DNA of 64,000 nucleotides from Rhizobium mesoamericanum STM3625 (GCF_000312665.1 NZ_HF536772.1:1204382-1268381); one strand, 5' to 3'; positions 25,501 through 35,102 are shown, numbered from the stretch's first letter. The notes: generated by a model not told the origin, from the sequence alone. Program-made: numbers and translations.

Positions 25501-26699
25501 CAGGCGAGATCGGCGACGACGGAATCGAGGATCAGCATGCCTGATGGCGTGCAGCGAAGCCGGGAGTTGCCGATCCGCTCGATGAAGCCGTGCTCCAGCA
25601 GGAATTCTTCACGCTTCGGGTCTGGATCGCGGCCCGAAAGCTGCTGCCAGCGGGCGAGATCGACGCCTTCCTTCAGGCGCAGCCCCATCAACAGCAGCTC
25701 GTCCGCCTGCTCCTCGTAGCCAAGTTGCTCTTGATCGATGATGCCATGGCCGTCGCGCTCGACGAGATCGAGCCAGCTTTCCGGCTTGCGCTCGGTCGCA
25801 GTGGCGATCTTCATACTGCCGCGCGACAACCGCCCGTGGGCGCCGGGGCCGATGCCGGCATAATCCCCGTATCGCCAGTAGGTGAGGTTGTGGCGACTTT
25901 CCGCACCCGGGCGCGCGTGGTTGGATACCTCGTAGGCAGGCAGGCCTTCGCGGGCGCTGATCTCCTGCGTCGCCTCGTAGAGCAGAGCCGATTGATCGCC
26001 GTCCGGTACGACTAGCTTGCCAGCCTTGTGGAGGCCGTAGAACGGCGTGCCTTCCTCAATTGTCAACTGGTAGAGCGAGAGGTGATCGACCGCGTAAGAG
26101 ATCGCCTCCTTCAGTTCGCGCTCCCACTCGTCGACCGTCTGGTTCGGGCGGGCATAGATCAGATCGAAGGACATGCGGGGGAAGATGTCACGCGCGAGCT
26201 TGATCGCCTTCAAGGCGTCGGCAACGTCATGCAATCGACCGAGAAACTTCAGGTCGCGGTCATTCAGCGCCTGGACGCCAAGCGAGACGCGGTTGACGCC
26301 GGCCGCGCGATAGCCGCGGAAACGCTCCGCCTCGACGCTGGACGGGTTCGCCTCCATGGTGATTTCTATTCCATCGGGCAGATGCCAATGCTTGGCAATG
26401 CCGTCGAGAATGGCCGAAACCGTCGAAGGCTTCATCAGCGAAGGCGTGCCGCCGCCGAGGAAAACACTCGTCACCGTCTTCGATCCGCTCAATTGGCGCA
26501 CCGTCGCCATCTCCTTCAGGAAGGCCGCTGTAAAGCGCTCCTGATCGACCGGCTGGTGGCGGACGTGGCTGTTGAAATCGCAATAGGGGCACTTGGCGGC
26601 ACAGAACGGCCAATGCACGTAGACGCCGAAGCCGGGTTCGCCGGTGTCGGGCAGAAGAGCGGCATCGCGCGTCAGTTTTGGCTGTTTCAAAGTGTCCAC
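25497..26699 (-). CDS. hemW: HemW-like radical SAM protein
   Basis: A 400-residue radical SAM protein related to coproporphyrinogen III dehydrogenase HemN but of the HemW type, a heme-binding chaperone. The cluster motif CAAKCPYC appears near 33-40 after GFGVYVHWPF. GGGTPSLM and EANPSSVE are the SAM-binding motifs. The C-terminal HemN domain is present. The start is a GTG at 26699. It is the last gene of the rph-VOC-rdgB-hemW run, 8 bp after rdgB. Confidence 0.9.
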   Translation of the reverse strand: MDTLKQPKLTRDAALLPDTGEPGFGVYVHWPFCAAKCPYCDFNSHVRHQPVDQERFTAAFLKEMATVRQLSGSKTVTSVFLGGGTPSLMKPSTVSAILDGIAKHWHLPDGIEITMEANPSSVEAERFRGYRAAGVNRVSLGVQALNDRDLKFLGRLHDVADALKAIKLARDIFPRMSFDLIYARPNQTVDEWERELKEAISYAVDHLSLYQLTIEEGTPFYGLHKAGKLVVPDGDQSALLYEATQEISAREGLPAYEVSNHARPGAESRHNLTYWRYGDYAGIGPGAHGRLSRGSMKIATATERKPESWLDLVERDGHGIIDQEQLGYEEQADELLLMGLRLKEGVDLARWQQLSGRDPDPKREEFLLEHGFIERIGNSRLRCTPSGMLILDSVVADLAC

Positions 26700-26707
26700 G
26701 TTTGCCC

Positions 26708-27352
26708 TTAGCCTTCTAGGCAGGTTTCGACGAAAATCTTGAAAGCGCGGGCGCGGTGCGACAGAGCTGCTGACTCGCCCGGCTTCCAGCCGTGCTTTTG
26801 TTCCGCGCTCATCTCGCCAAAGGTAGTGTCAAAGCCCTCAGGTTGAAAGACCGGATCGTAGCCGAAACCCCGGCTGCCGCGTGGCGGCCAGACGACAACG
26901 CCTTCGACTTCGCCACGGAAAAGCTCTGTGTGGCCGTCCGGCCAGGCAAGGCAGAGCACGCTGACGAAGCGCGCCGTGCGCTGTTCCGGCTTCGAAGCGC
27001 CGATCTTGTCCAGCGCCGCCTCGACCTTTTCCATCGCCATCGCGAAGTCGCGGGTGCCGTCCGGCTTCTCGGCCCAGTTGGCGGTGTAGACGCCCGGGTC
27101 ACCGCCGAGCGCGTCGATGACGAGGCCGGAATCGTCCGACAGCGCCGGCAGTCCGGCGGCTTCAGCCGACGCCAGCGCCTTGATCGTTGCGTTCTCCTCA
27201 AAGGTGGTGCCGGTTTCGTCAGGCTCCACGAAGTTCAATTCGGCGGCCGACTTTGCCGTGAAGCCGAAGGGGCCGATCAGGTCCTGGATTTCCCGGATCT
27301 TGCCGGCATTGTGGCTGGCAACGACGATGGTCTTGGTTTCGAGCTTGCGCAT
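26708..27352 (-). CDS. rdgB: RdgB/HAM1 dITP/XTP pyrophosphatase
   Basis: House-cleaning enzyme that hydrolyses non-canonical purine triphosphates such as dITP and XTP to monophosphates. It has 214 residues, starting [22 protein letters not shown] at 27352, which avoids a non-homologous extension. Motifs: the ASHNAGK substrate loop, [18 protein letters not shown] near 75 and [13 protein letters not shown]. Only 8 bp separate it from hemW and 7 bp from the VOC gene upstream. Confidence 0.95.
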   Translation of the reverse strand: MRKLETKTIVVASHNAGKIREIQDLIGPFGFTAKSAAELNFVEPDETGTTFEENATIKALASAEAAGLPALSDDSGLVIDALGGDPGVYTANWAEKPDGTRDFAMAMEKVEAALDKIGASKPEQRTARFVSVLCLAWPDGHTELFRGEVEGVVVWPPRGSRGFGYDPVFQPEGFDTTFGEMSAEQKHGWKPGESAALSHRARAFKIFVETCLEG

Positions 27353-27359
27353 GGTTGTC

Positions 27360-27776
27360 CTATTCGATGCCCCAGATGCGGGCTTCAGCGCATTCAAGAC
27401 TGTTGCCCGCCGGATCGCGGAAATAGATCGACCGGCCGCCCTGCGGCCAGGTGACTTCGGATTCGATGGCAACGCCTTCGGACTTCAACCGGGCGGCAAT
27501 CGCATCGAGATTTTCCCCAGAGACGCGGAAACAGGCGTGTCCTGCACCTGTCGCGCCATGTGGCGGCACCTGCAGTGCGGTAGGCGAGGGTGGCTTGATC
27601 GTTTCCTTAGGATTGAAGATCAGCACCACGCCGGGGCCGCAGCGAAAGAAGACATGCCGGTTGCCGCCCCGCGAGATCTTCGAAAGGCCGAGGATGCCTT
27701 CATAGAAGGCTTCGGCCTTGTCAAGATCATCTGCATAGAGCGCTGTCTCCAGCATGCCTTCCAGCATGTCGTTCAT
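27360..27776 (-). CDS. VOC-family (glyoxalase/bleomycin-resistance fold) protein
   Basis: A 138-residue single-domain vicinal-oxygen-chelate protein: [23 protein letters not shown] at the N-terminus and [16 protein letters not shown] at the C-terminus. Candidate metal ligands are a His in [13 protein letters not shown] and the Glu of LECAE. Substrate unknown. Its ATG overlaps the rph stop by 4 bp, an insertion into the conserved rph-rdgB pair. Confidence 0.87.
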   Translation of the reverse strand: MNDMLEGMLETALYADDLDKAEAFYEGILGLSKISRGGNRHVFFRCGPGVVLIFNPKETIKPPSPTALQVPPHGATGAGHACFRVSGENLDAIAARLKSEGVAIESEVTWPQGGRSIYFRDPAGNSLECAEARIWGIE

Positions 27777-28492
27777 TCGGCGATCGCCTGCTTCTGCATC
27801 GCGACGAGCTCGGCAATACCGCCTTTGGCGAGTGCCATCAGCGAGGCGAACTCCTCGTCGGTAAAGGGCGCGCCTTCGGCGGTGCCTTGAATTTCGACGA
27901 TGCCGCCGGCGCCGGTCATGACAAAATTCGCGTCGGTCTCCGCCGAAGAGTCTTCGAGATAGTCGAGGTCAAGTACCGACTGGTTCGCGAAGATGCCGCA
28001 TGAGATGGCCGCGACATGGTCCTTCAGCACGCGCTCGACCTTGAGCATGTTGCGGCCTTCCATCCACTTCAGGCAGTCGTAGAGCGCAATCCAGGCGCCG
28101 GTAATCGATGCCGTGCGCGTTCCGCCGTCGGCCTGGATGACGTCGCAGTCCAGGGTGATTTGGCGCTCGCCGAGCTCCTTGAGGTCGACGACGGCGCGCA
28201 GCGACCGGCCGATCAGGCGCTGGATCTCCTGGGTGCGGCCGCCCTGTTTGCCTGCGGCCGCCTCACGTTTCATGCGATCGCCGGTGGCGCGTGGCAGCAT
28301 GCCGTATTCGGCCGTGACCCAACCTTTGCCCGTATTGCGTAGCCACGCCGGCGGCTTTTCCTCGACGCTTGCCGTGCACAGCACATGCGTATCGCCGAAC
28401 TTCACCAGACAGGAACCTTCCGCGTGCTTCGAGAAATTGCGCTCGAAAGAGACCTTGCGCATCTGGTCGGTTTTTCTGCCTGAGGGCCGCAT
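27773..28492 (-). CDS. rph: RNase PH
   Basis: Phosphate-dependent 3' exoribonuclease that trims tRNA precursors. It has 239 residues: [35 protein letters not shown] near the start, [22 protein letters not shown], and [22 protein letters not shown] sequence (here [18 protein letters not shown]). First gene of a four-gene minus-strand run, divergent from hrcA. Confidence 0.97.
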   Translation of the reverse strand: MRPSGRKTDQMRKVSFERNFSKHAEGSCLVKFGDTHVLCTASVEEKPPAWLRNTGKGWVTAEYGMLPRATGDRMKREAAAGKQGGRTQEIQRLIGRSLRAVVDLKELGERQITLDCDVIQADGGTRTASITGAWIALYDCLKWMEGRNMLKVERVLKDHVAAISCGIFANQSVLDLDYLEDSSAETDANFVMTGAGGIVEIQGTAEGAPFTDEEFASLMALAKGGIAELVAMQKQAIAE

Positions 28493-28602
28493 ACTATTCT
28501 CCTAATCATGCTGTCGAAGACGCAGGCGGCCTTCGGATAGATCATGCGTGCTATGGTGTTGAGAGCTTCTACGATTGGCAGAGCCCATTTGCAATTTCCC
28601 TT

Positions 28603-28630
28603 TTGCCGCTGCAGGGAGATTGGCTATATT
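28603..28630 (+). promoter_or_regulatory. Possible hrcA promoter
   Basis: TTGCCG at 28603 and TATATT at 28625 with a 16-bp spacer lie 38 bp before the hrcA ATG. No CIRCE dyad is seen here. Confidence 0.4.
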
Positions 28631-28667
28631 TTGTCGGATCATCGTCAGCACGGATACGCAAGGTTTC

Positions 28668-29756
28668 ATGGAGTTCAGGTCGACGTCGGTTTCAGATGCA
28701 GTGGATGCGCTGGATGAACGCTCTAAGGAAATCTTTCGCCGCATCGTAGAGGGCTACCTGGAGACGGGTGAACCGCTCGGCTCCCGCAACCTGTCGCGCA
28801 TCCTACCGATGTCGCTGTCGCCGGCGTCCGTGCGCAACGTGATGAGCGATCTGGAAGAACTTGGCCTCATTTATTCACCGCATGTCAGTGCGGGCCGTTT
28901 GCCGACGCAGATCGGCCTGCGCTTCTTCGTCGACGCCTTCATGCAAGTCGGCGACCTCTCGGCCGAAGATCGCGCCAATATCGATCGGCAGGTGCGTGCC
29001 GAAAGCCGCGACAATCCGATGGAATTGATGATGAACGAGGCCAGCCGCATGCTCTCGGGCATCTCGCGCGGCGCGGGGCTTGTCATCACCTCGAAAAGCG
29101 ATCCCATCCTCAAGCATGTCGAATTCATCCGGCTTGAGCCGACCAAGGCGCTCGCGGTCCTCGTTGGTGATCACGACCAGGTGGAAAATCGTATAATCGA
29201 GCTTCCGGCCGGTGTAACGTCGTCGCAATTGACGGAGGCGGCCAATTTCCTCAACGCCCACATGACCGGCCAGACGCTACCAGAACTTCGCAACGAACTA
29301 AGCCGACTGAAGGATGAAGTGCGCAGCGAGCTTGATACCCTTTCGCAGGATCTCGTCGAGCGGGGCATCGCCGTCTGGTCTGGCAGCGCGGATGAAGGCA
29401 AGCCGGCCCAGCTCATCATTCGCGGTCGCGCCAATCTGCTCGCCGGTCTAGCCGGCGCCGACGATCTCGACCGCTTGCGGATGCTCTTCGACGACCTTGA
29501 AAAAAAGGACAGCCTGCTGGAGCTTCTCAATCTCGCCGAGAGCGGGCCGGGCGTACGTATCTTCATCGGCTCGGAAAACAAGCTCTTCTCGCTCTCCGGC
29601 TCGTCGCTGATTGTTGCGCCCTACCGAGACGATGACGATCGCATTGTCGGCGCCGTCGGGGTCATCGGGCCGACTCGGCTCAACTACTCGCGGATCGTCC
29701 CGATGGTGGATTATACAGCTCAGCTGATGACGCGATTATCACGCGGCGCAAAGTAG
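28668..29756 (+). CDS. hrcA: HrcA, heat-inducible transcription repressor
   Basis: A 362-residue repressor that binds CIRCE elements upstream of groESL-type operons and is kept active by GroEL. The start MEFRSTSVSDAVDAL at 28668 gives the family length. N-terminal winged helix: IFRRIVEGYLETGEPLGSRNLSRIL and SPASVRNVMSDLEELGLIYSPHVSAGRLPT. The middle GAF-like and C-terminal domains end in VGVIGPTRLNYSRIVPMVDYTAQ. grpE lies downstream on the same strand, but a GFA gene on the other strand stands between them. Confidence 0.96.
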   Translation: MEFRSTSVSDAVDALDERSKEIFRRIVEGYLETGEPLGSRNLSRILPMSLSPASVRNVMSDLEELGLIYSPHVSAGRLPTQIGLRFFVDAFMQVGDLSAEDRANIDRQVRAESRDNPMELMMNEASRMLSGISRGAGLVITSKSDPILKHVEFIRLEPTKALAVLVGDHDQVENRIIELPAGVTSSQLTEAANFLNAHMTGQTLPELRNELSRLKDEVRSELDTLSQDLVERGIAVWSGSADEGKPAQLIIRGRANLLAGLAGADDLDRLRMLFDDLEKKDSLLELLNLAESGPGVRIFIGSENKLFSLSGSSLIVAPYRDDDDRIVGAVGVIGPTRLNYSRIVPMVDYTAQLMTRLSRGAK

Positions 29757-29761
29757 GACAA

Positions 29762-30196
29762 TTATTCCGGGAGCAGGTCGCCCGAGCCGCCCATCTCTAC
29801 AGGCATGTCTCTGTATTTCGGCAGGCCGTCACGGATTGGTAGCACGCTTTCCTGATAATTGATGTGCAATGCCGGAACGTAATCGAGATCGGGTAGAAGC
29901 ACCGCCGAAACGTCGGTGAGTCCCCAGGTCGGGTGATCGGTGTAGAGATGTCCACCGCAGAGTTCGCAGAATTTCCGCACGCTTGTATCGGACTTCTGAT
30001 AGTTTTCCACGTGCTCCCCGCCTTTGGTGACGCGGACAGTGTGCGGCTGCCAGAGCGTGAAGGCATTGACCGGCCCCGCCGACCAGTGTCGACAGGAGGC
30101 ACAGTGGCAGTATCCCATTGTCGCCGGTTCACCGGTAGCAACAATCCCCACGGCGCCGCAGAAGCAGCGCCCGGAATAGCTTTTCTGATCGCTCAT
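29762..30196 (-). CDS. GFA/CENP-V-family zinc-binding protein
   Basis: A 144-residue protein of the glutathione-dependent formaldehyde-activating enzyme (GFA) family. Zinc ligands are visible as GRCFCGAV, GYCHCASC and KFCELCGG. Most members are not proven formaldehyde enzymes, so only the zinc fold is claimed. It is transcribed against hrcA and grpE and lies between them, with its stop 5 bp from the hrcA stop. Confidence 0.88.
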   Translation of the reverse strand: MSDQKSYSGRCFCGAVGIVATGEPATMGYCHCASCRHWSAGPVNAFTLWQPHTVRVTKGGEHVENYQKSDTSVRKFCELCGGHLYTDHPTWGLTDVSAVLLPDLDYVPALHINYQESVLPIRDGLPKYRDMPVEMGGSGDLLPE

Positions 30197-30345
30197 GGCA
30201 GCAGCTCCTTGACCTCGATAAGGCCGAAGCACCAAAGATTTAGACGTAGCTAAAATAAAAGAGCTTTAGCGCGAGCAAGTCAAGGTAACCCTTTCGGTCA
30301 ACCCGGGATGAGCGCCTCAGATCGCGTGCTTTTCAGTTACGCAGA

Positions 30346-30374
30346 CTTGATTTTTGCCCGTCAAAGCTCGATAT
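30346..30374 (+). promoter_or_regulatory. Possible heat-shock (RpoH) promoter of grpE
   Basis: CTTGAT at 30346 and CGATAT at 30369, 17 bp apart, resemble the CTTGAA and CCCCATNT elements recognised by sigma-32. The ATG is 40 bp downstream. Weak match. Confidence 0.3.
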
Positions 30375-30413
30375 CGGGCACATCCTAAAAGACACCAATC
30401 ACCGGAGAACGTC

Positions 30414-31046
30414 ATGACTGACGAAACGACGAAGAACGGACCTGACGCCGCCGCGACCGAAGCCGCAGCGGACGCCCCCGCAAACGTCGAGAACGAAGCC
30501 GCCGCTGAAGCCGCAGCACAACCCGATCCGCTGGAACTTCTGAAGGCCGAGAATATAGAGTTGCGCGACCGCTACCTGCGCCTTGCCGCGGAGATGGATA
30601 ACCTGCGCCGCCGCACAGAGCGGGAGGTCAAGGACGCAAAAGCCTATTCAGTCGCTGGCTTTGCCCGCGACATGCTGGCCGTTTCGGATAACCTGCGCCG
30701 CGCCATCGACGCGATCCCCGAGGAAGCCAAGGCTACCGCCGATGCCGGCCTGACGACGCTAATCGAAGGCGTCGAGATGACGGAGCGCTCGATGCTGTCC
30801 GCGCTCGAGCGCCATGGTGTACGCAAGCTGGAGCCGGTCGGCCAGAAATTCGATCCAAATTTCCATCAAGCTATGTTCGAAGTGCCGAACCCCGAGGTGC
30901 CGAACAACACCGTTGTCCAGGTCGTTCAGGCTGGGTACACGATCGGTGAACGCGTTCTGCGTCCTGCCATGGTCGGCGTCGCCAAGGGCGGCCCGAAGCT
31001 CGTTGAGCCCGAAACCAATTCGGTTTTCGACCAGAAGGACGCCTGA
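30414..31046 (+). CDS. grpE: GrpE, nucleotide exchange factor of DnaK
   Basis: A 210-residue co-chaperone that releases ADP from DnaK. The start MTDETTKNG at 30414 follows CCGGAG. An acidic, Ala-rich N-terminus (1-45) is followed by the long helix [20 protein letters not shown] and the beta-domain signature [18 protein letters not shown] with [24 protein letters not shown]. The stop codon forms part of a terminator stem. Confidence 0.97.
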   Translation: MTDETTKNGPDAAATEAAADAPANVENEAAAEAAAQPDPLELLKAENIELRDRYLRLAAEMDNLRRRTEREVKDAKAYSVAGFARDMLAVSDNLRRAIDAIPEEAKATADAGLTTLIEGVEMTERSMLSALERHGVRKLEPVGQKFDPNFHQAMFEVPNPEVPNNTVVQVVQAGYTIGERVLRPAMVGVAKGGPKLVEPETNSVFDQKDA

Positions 31047-31064
31047 TCTCTCAGGCGCCCTTTT
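31040..31064 (+). terminator. Intrinsic terminator of grpE
   Basis: CGCCTGA (31040-31046, including the stop) pairs with TCAGGCG (31051-31057) over a TCTC loop, then CCC and TTTT. Confidence 0.7.
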
Positions 31065-31069
31065 AGGCA

Positions 31070-32014
31070 TTAGATGCGGGCGAAACGCTCGATCAAGAGA
31101 TCGAAGAAGCCGTCCGCATCGACATAACGCATGACCTGCGCGTTGCGCTTGCGGTCGGTGACGTGCCACCAGTCGACGACGGTCATCCCGACTGTCAGTT
31201 CCGATGAAACCTCGATCTCGACATTGCACGCCCGGCCTCTGAATAGCTCAGGCTTCAGCAGGTAGGCGATAACCGTCGGATCGTGCAGCGGACCGCCATC
31301 TGAGCCATACTTCTCGACGTCGAAACGTTCGAAGAATTCCAGCATCTCCACCATGGCAATCGCCGGGCGCGTGCCGAGATCGGCCATACGCTTGACGCGG
31401 TCCTTGCGCGTCAGAAGCTTGTGCGTGACGTCGAGCGGCATCATTACGATCGGAACACCGGAACGAAAGACAATGTCAGCTCCCTCGGGGTCCACGTAGA
31501 TGTTGAACTCAGCTGCCGGTGTGATATTCCCGCCCTCGAAGAAGCCGCCACCCATCATGACCAGTTCACGGACACGCGGGACAATGTCGGGCGCTTTCTG
31601 GAAGGCCAGGCCGATATTGGTCAGCGGCCCCAGGGTGCAGAGCGTCACGGTGCCTTCAGGCTCGCGGCGCAGCGTCTCGATGATAAAGTCTACGGAATGC
31701 TGCGCCTGTAGAGGCATGACAGGCTCGTCGAGAACAGGACCATCAAGACCGGTCTTGCCGTGCACGTGCTCGGCAGTCACGAGCTTGCGCGCGATCGGTT
31801 TGTCCGCGCCGGCGAAGACCTTCGTATCGGTGCGCCCACAGAGTTCGCAGACGATGCGCGCGTTGCGGCTCGTATAGGCTAACGGCACATTGCCGGCGAC
31901 CGTGGTGATCCCCAGAACTTCGAGCTCTTCCGGGCTGCCGAAGGCAAGCATGATGGCGGCTGCATCGTCCTGACCGGGGTCAGTATCAATGATGATCTTC
32001 CTAGGGTCTGCCAT
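31070..32014 (-). CDS. Nucleoside hydrolase (inosine-uridine preferring type)
   Basis: A 314-residue calcium-dependent N-ribohydrolase that cleaves nucleosides into base and ribose. The Asp cluster IIDTDPGQDDAAAIM is at 8-22 and TTVAGNVPL at 36-44. The second metal ligand region LHDPTVIAYLL is present, as is FNIYVDPEGAD. It serves purine/pyrimidine salvage or catabolism. It is monocistronic, convergent with grpE and divergent from the small heat-shock gene. Confidence 0.93.
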   Translation of the reverse strand: MADPRKIIIDTDPGQDDAAAIMLAFGSPEELEVLGITTVAGNVPLAYTSRNARIVCELCGRTDTKVFAGADKPIARKLVTAEHVHGKTGLDGPVLDEPVMPLQAQHSVDFIIETLRREPEGTVTLCTLGPLTNIGLAFQKAPDIVPRVRELVMMGGGFFEGGNITPAAEFNIYVDPEGADIVFRSGVPIVMMPLDVTHKLLTRKDRVKRMADLGTRPAIAMVEMLEFFERFDVEKYGSDGGPLHDPTVIAYLLKPELFRGRACNVEIEVSSELTVGMTVVDWWHVTDRKRNAQVMRYVDADGFFDLLIERFARI

Positions 32015-32160
32015 TGCGGTCGTTCTATCCTCGTGGTGCGCGGCTTCGTGGCATGCACCGTTTGTTTATATTCCCATTGCAAATCGGCGCAGCCGGCACG
32101 GGCAGATTTTGATGCGAGGCGACACTCGCTTTGTCAAGCTCGGATTGTTGCGGCCTTTCC

Positions 32161-32272
32161 GGCGGCGAGTGCGGACATCCGCCTTGCGCACGCCTCCAGC
32201 AATTCCCATATTGACGGCATCCGGATGCTGTCTTTCAGGTCCGGCAAGGTCGCTTGAATCAAGGACTTGAAG
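32161..32272 (+). promoter_or_regulatory. ROSE-type RNA thermometer in the leader of the small heat-shock gene
   Basis: The last hairpin (32246-32268) has nine base pairs: AAG with CTT, TC with GA, and CTTG with CAAG around an AAT loop, with single G bulges at 49 and 52. It buries the Shine-Dalgarno AAGGA (32261-32265). The strand opposite AGGA reads TCGCT, exactly the UYGCU motif of ROSE elements, in which one G is left without a Watson-Crick partner. Just upstream, CCGGA (32221) pairs with TCCGG (32240), with CTG/CAG stacked inside. ROSE elements melt on heat shock and release translation, and are common before rhizobial small heat-shock genes. Confidence 0.75.
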
Positions 32273-32707
32273 ATGATGAGCCGCATTACGCCTTTCGCGA
32301 GCCCTTTGCTCTTGGGCTTCGACGCCATGGAAAAGACGCTTGAGCGCCTCTCCAAGGCCAGCGATGGATACCCCCCTTACAATATCGAGCGCGTCGCCGC
32401 TGATCGCGCCGCCGGCGATCCGGAGAGGCTGCGCATAACTCTTGCCGTTGCCGGGTTCAGCGAAGAAGAACTGGACGTGTCGGTCGAGGAAAATCAGCTT
32501 TCGATCCGTGGTCGACAGGTCGATCAAGGCGAGCGGGATTACCTTTATCGCGGCATCGCCGCGCGTCAGTTTCAGCGGACTTTCGTTCTAGCCGACGGAA
32601 TGCAGGTTCTGGGCGCCTGCCTCAAGAACGGATTGCTCTCGGTAGATCTCATTCGCCCGGAGCCGAGCCGTATGGTGAAGAAAATTAACATTTCGGTCTC
32701 AGAGTAG
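32273..32707 (+). CDS. Hsp20-family small heat-shock protein
   Basis: A 144-residue IbpA-type alpha-crystallin-domain chaperone starting MMSRITPFASPLL. Start at 32273 (or 32276), 7 nt after AAGGA. The alpha-crystallin domain spans about 35-130: YPPYNIER, RITLAVAGFSEEELDVSVEE and a loop GERDYLYRGIAARQFQRTF. The usual IxI tail may be represented by KINISVSE. It holds unfolding proteins for DnaK. Expression is probably controlled by the RNA thermometer in its leader. The DUF1150 gene follows after 49 bp. Confidence 0.93.
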   Translation: MMSRITPFASPLLLGFDAMEKTLERLSKASDGYPPYNIERVAADRAAGDPERLRITLAVAGFSEEELDVSVEENQLSIRGRQVDQGERDYLYRGIAARQFQRTFVLADGMQVLGACLKNGLLSVDLIRPEPSRMVKKINISVSE

Positions 32708-32756
32708 GACAACGGCGCAACTTGAGCCGTTGGTCCCTTCTGTTGGAGGTACAGGA

Positions 32757-33014
32757 ATGTTGATGAAAGAAGCCAATTCTCACCTGACCAAAACCGAACT
32801 TGCCGTTATCGGCAACGGCGAGGTCGCCTACATCCGGAAAATGCGGTCTGAAGAAGTCTCCAAGTGCTTCCCTGAAGCGCCGGATATCGATCCGAGCGTT
32901 GACCTATGGGCGCTGTTCGGCGCCGATGGCACGCCGATCCTTTTGACGGATAACCGCTCCAGTACCTTCTTTAAGGCTGCCGAGGATGAACTGAAAACGG
33001 TGAGCCTGCATTAA
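32757..33014 (+). CDS. DUF1150-family protein
   Basis: An 85-residue protein starting MLMKEANSHLTKTE, with GGAGG 7 nt upstream. The sequence AVIGNGEVAYIRKMRSEEV and DGTPILLTDNRSS is typical of the small alphaproteobacterial DUF1150 family, commonly located next to Hsp20 genes. Function unknown; co-expression with the small heat-shock protein suggests a stress role. Confidence 0.85.
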   Translation: MLMKEANSHLTKTELAVIGNGEVAYIRKMRSEEVSKCFPEAPDIDPSVDLWALFGADGTPILLTDNRSSTFFKAAEDELKTVSLH

Positions 33015-33025
33015 GGCAGGCTCAG
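33002..33025. terminator. Hairpin shared by two convergent stop codons
   Basis: TGAGCCTGC (33002-33010) and GCAGGCTCA (33017-33025) form a perfect 9-bp stem with a 6-nt loop. It contains the DUF1150 stop in the loop region and the trmB stop in the right arm. There is no T tract on either strand, so termination would be weak or the hairpin protects 3' ends. Confidence 0.5.
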
Positions 33026-33723
33026 ACGCGCCTGAACGTGAGATAAGCGGAAGATCTGCCCTCACGCCGCGCCTTGGCCTCGTAGCGTGTGCTCGGCCAG
33101 CCCTCGTAGGGCGTCAGCCAATCCATGGCATTCCGGGCCAGCCACTCGAAGCCGCCGTGGTCCCGGCACTTGAGTAGCGTCCAGTTGACGTAAGTATCGA
33201 TATCGGATGCGAAGCAGAACAGCCCGCCCGGCTTCAGTACGCGGTGGAAGCGGTCGAGATTGGTCTTCGACACGAAGCGGCGCTTCCAGTGCTTCCGCTT
33301 CGGCCACGGATCCGGGTAAAGCAGGTCGATGTGGTCGATCGAGGCGTCAGGCAACCAATCCAGCAATTGCGTTGCATCATCGTTATAGACACGGACGTTC
33401 TTGGCGCCCGCCTTGTCGACGCTTGTCAGCAGCTTCTGCATCGAATTGATGAAGGGTTCGACGCCGATAAAGCCGGTGGACGGCATCTCCACGGCGCGAT
33501 GGATCAGGTGCTCGCCGCCGCCGAAGCCAATTTCCAGGCGCAGCCTCTCGATCGGCACCGGAAAGAGACTATTCAGCGGCGCGGGCGGGGCAGCTGAAAG
33601 ATCAATGAGGAACGCCGGAAGCAGGGTATTCAGTCGCTCCGCTTGATGTTCGCGCAGAGCCTTTCCCTTGCGGCGACCGAAGAAGGCTTCGGTCGCGCGT
33701 CCGCGGCGTTCCATATCGGTCAT
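33022..33723 (-). CDS. trmB: TrmB, tRNA (guanine-N7)-methyltransferase
   Basis: A 233-residue SAM-dependent enzyme that methylates G46 of tRNA. Seen: [11 protein letters not shown] (motif I), [13 protein letters not shown] and [19 protein letters not shown] (the PDPWPKxxHxKRR signature). It overlaps the end of metK by 4 bp (ATGA), so the two are translationally coupled. Confidence 0.97.
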   Translation of the reverse strand: MTDMERRGRATEAFFGRRKGKALREHQAERLNTLLPAFLIDLSAAPPAPLNSLFPVPIERLRLEIGFGGGEHLIHRAVEMPSTGFIGVEPFINSMQKLLTSVDKAGAKNVRVYNDDATQLLDWLPDASIDHIDLLYPDPWPKRKHWKRRFVSKTNLDRFHRVLKPGGLFCFASDIDTYVNWTLLKCRDHGGFEWLARNAMDWLTPYEGWPSTRYEAKARREGRSSAYLTFRRV

Positions 33724-34973
33724 GCTGCTTCCTTGACCTTCACGGCTTCCTTGAGCGCCTTGACGAGGTCAGTGCGCTCCCAGGAGAATGAGCCGTCACG
33801 GCCGGCCTTGCGGCCGAAGTGGCCGTAGGCCGAGGTCTTGGCGTAGATCGGCTTGTTGAGATCGAGATGACGGCGGATGCCGGTCGGCGACAGATCCATG
33901 TTCTTGCGGATCGCTGCCTCGACCTGGTCTTCCGTTACACCCTTCCCGGTGCCGTGCAGGTCGACATAGATCGACAGCGGCTGTGCGACGCCAATCGCAT
34001 AGGAGAGCTGGATCGTGCAGCGATCGGAAAGACCGGCAGCAACGACGTTCTTCGCGAGATAACGGGCAGCGTAGGCGGCCGAACGGTCGACCTTGGTCGT
34101 GTCCTTGCCGGAGAACGCGCCGCCACCGTGCGGAGCAGCGCCGCCGTAGGTGTCGACAATGATCTTGCGGCCGGTTAGGCCCGCGTCGCCGTCCGGGCCG
34201 CCGATGACGAACTTGCCGGTCGGATTGATGTACCACTTGCAATCATCGGCGATCGGCAGATCACCGAGGGCTTCGAGGATATAGGGCTCGACGACAGCGC
34301 GAACCTTCTTCGAGTCCCAGCTTTCGTCGAGGTGCTGGGTGGAGAGAACAATCGACGTGACCTCGGCGGGCTTGCCGTTGACGTAGCGCACCGTCACCTG
34401 GCTCTTGGCATCCGGGCCGAGCTTTGCGACGTCGCCGTCGCCCTTCTTGCGGGCCGTGGCCAGCAACTGCAGGATCTTGTGGGAGTAATAGATCGGCGCC
34501 GGCATGAGGTCAGGCGTTTCCTTGCAGGCATAGCCGAACATGATGCCCTGGTCGCCAGCACCTTCATCACCTTGCTGGTCGGCGGCACTGTCGACGCCCT
34601 GGGCGATATCGGCGGACTGCGAGTGCAGCAGCACGTCGATCTTGGCCGTCTTCCAGTGGAACCCGTCCTGCTCGTAGCCAATGTCCTTGATGGCGCGGCG
34701 GGCGGCAGCCTTAAACTTTGAAGGATTGATGACGTCCTTGCCGTCCTTGTCCTTCTTCATCAGGCTCGGCGGCAGGCGAACTTCACCGGCGATCACGACG
34801 CGGTTGGTAGTCGCCAGCGTCTCACAGGCGATGCGCACACCCCAGGGGTTGACGCCGGTCTTGGCGGCTTCGCGGTAGACCAGATCCACGATCTCGTCGG
34901 AGATCCGGTCACACACCTTGTCCGGGTGACCTTCGGCAACTGACTCGCTGGTAAAGAGGTAATTGGCGCGCAT
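33720..34973 (-). CDS. metK: MetK, S-adenosylmethionine synthetase
   Basis: A 417-residue enzyme making SAM from methionine and ATP. The start [22 protein letters not shown] at 34973 follows [21 protein letters not shown] and [19 protein letters not shown] are the family signatures. It is longer than the E. coli enzyme through an insert ([19 protein letters not shown]) usual in alphaproteobacteria. The leader of about 130 nt showed no SAM-riboswitch-like motif to my reading. It is coupled to trmB, whose product uses SAM. Confidence 0.97.
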   Translation of the reverse strand: MRANYLFTSESVAEGHPDKVCDRISDEIVDLVYREAAKTGVNPWGVRIACETLATTNRVVIAGEVRLPPSLMKKDKDGKDVINPSKFKAAARRAIKDIGYEQDGFHWKTAKIDVLLHSQSADIAQGVDSAADQQGDEGAGDQGIMFGYACKETPDLMPAPIYYSHKILQLLATARKKGDGDVAKLGPDAKSQVTVRYVNGKPAEVTSIVLSTQHLDESWDSKKVRAVVEPYILEALGDLPIADDCKWYINPTGKFVIGGPDGDAGLTGRKIIVDTYGGAAPHGGGAFSGKDTTKVDRSAAYAARYLAKNVVAAGLSDRCTIQLSYAIGVAQPLSIYVDLHGTGKGVTEDQVEAAIRKNMDLSPTGIRRHLDLNKPIYAKTSAYGHFGRKAGRDGSFSWERTDLVKALKEAVKVKEAA

Positions 34974-35102
34974 TTCGGGATTCCCCTCAAAGAACAAAGC
35001 TGCGTAGTAGGTACTCAGTTCGCACGCGAAAAACAAGCGTACAAGGACATAAATATATCTTTATATCTGCGGCAAAGTGGCAAATTATGCCCAGAAAACG
35101 CC

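Noticed and set aside
28493..30413. CIRCE element near hrcA or grpE
   Set aside because: No TTAGCACTC-N9-GAGTGCTAA dyad or close variant is visible in the gaps.
34974..35102. SAM riboswitch in the metK leader
   Set aside because: I looked for SAM-II or SAM/SAH-like conserved segments and found none; the leader is short and AT-rich.
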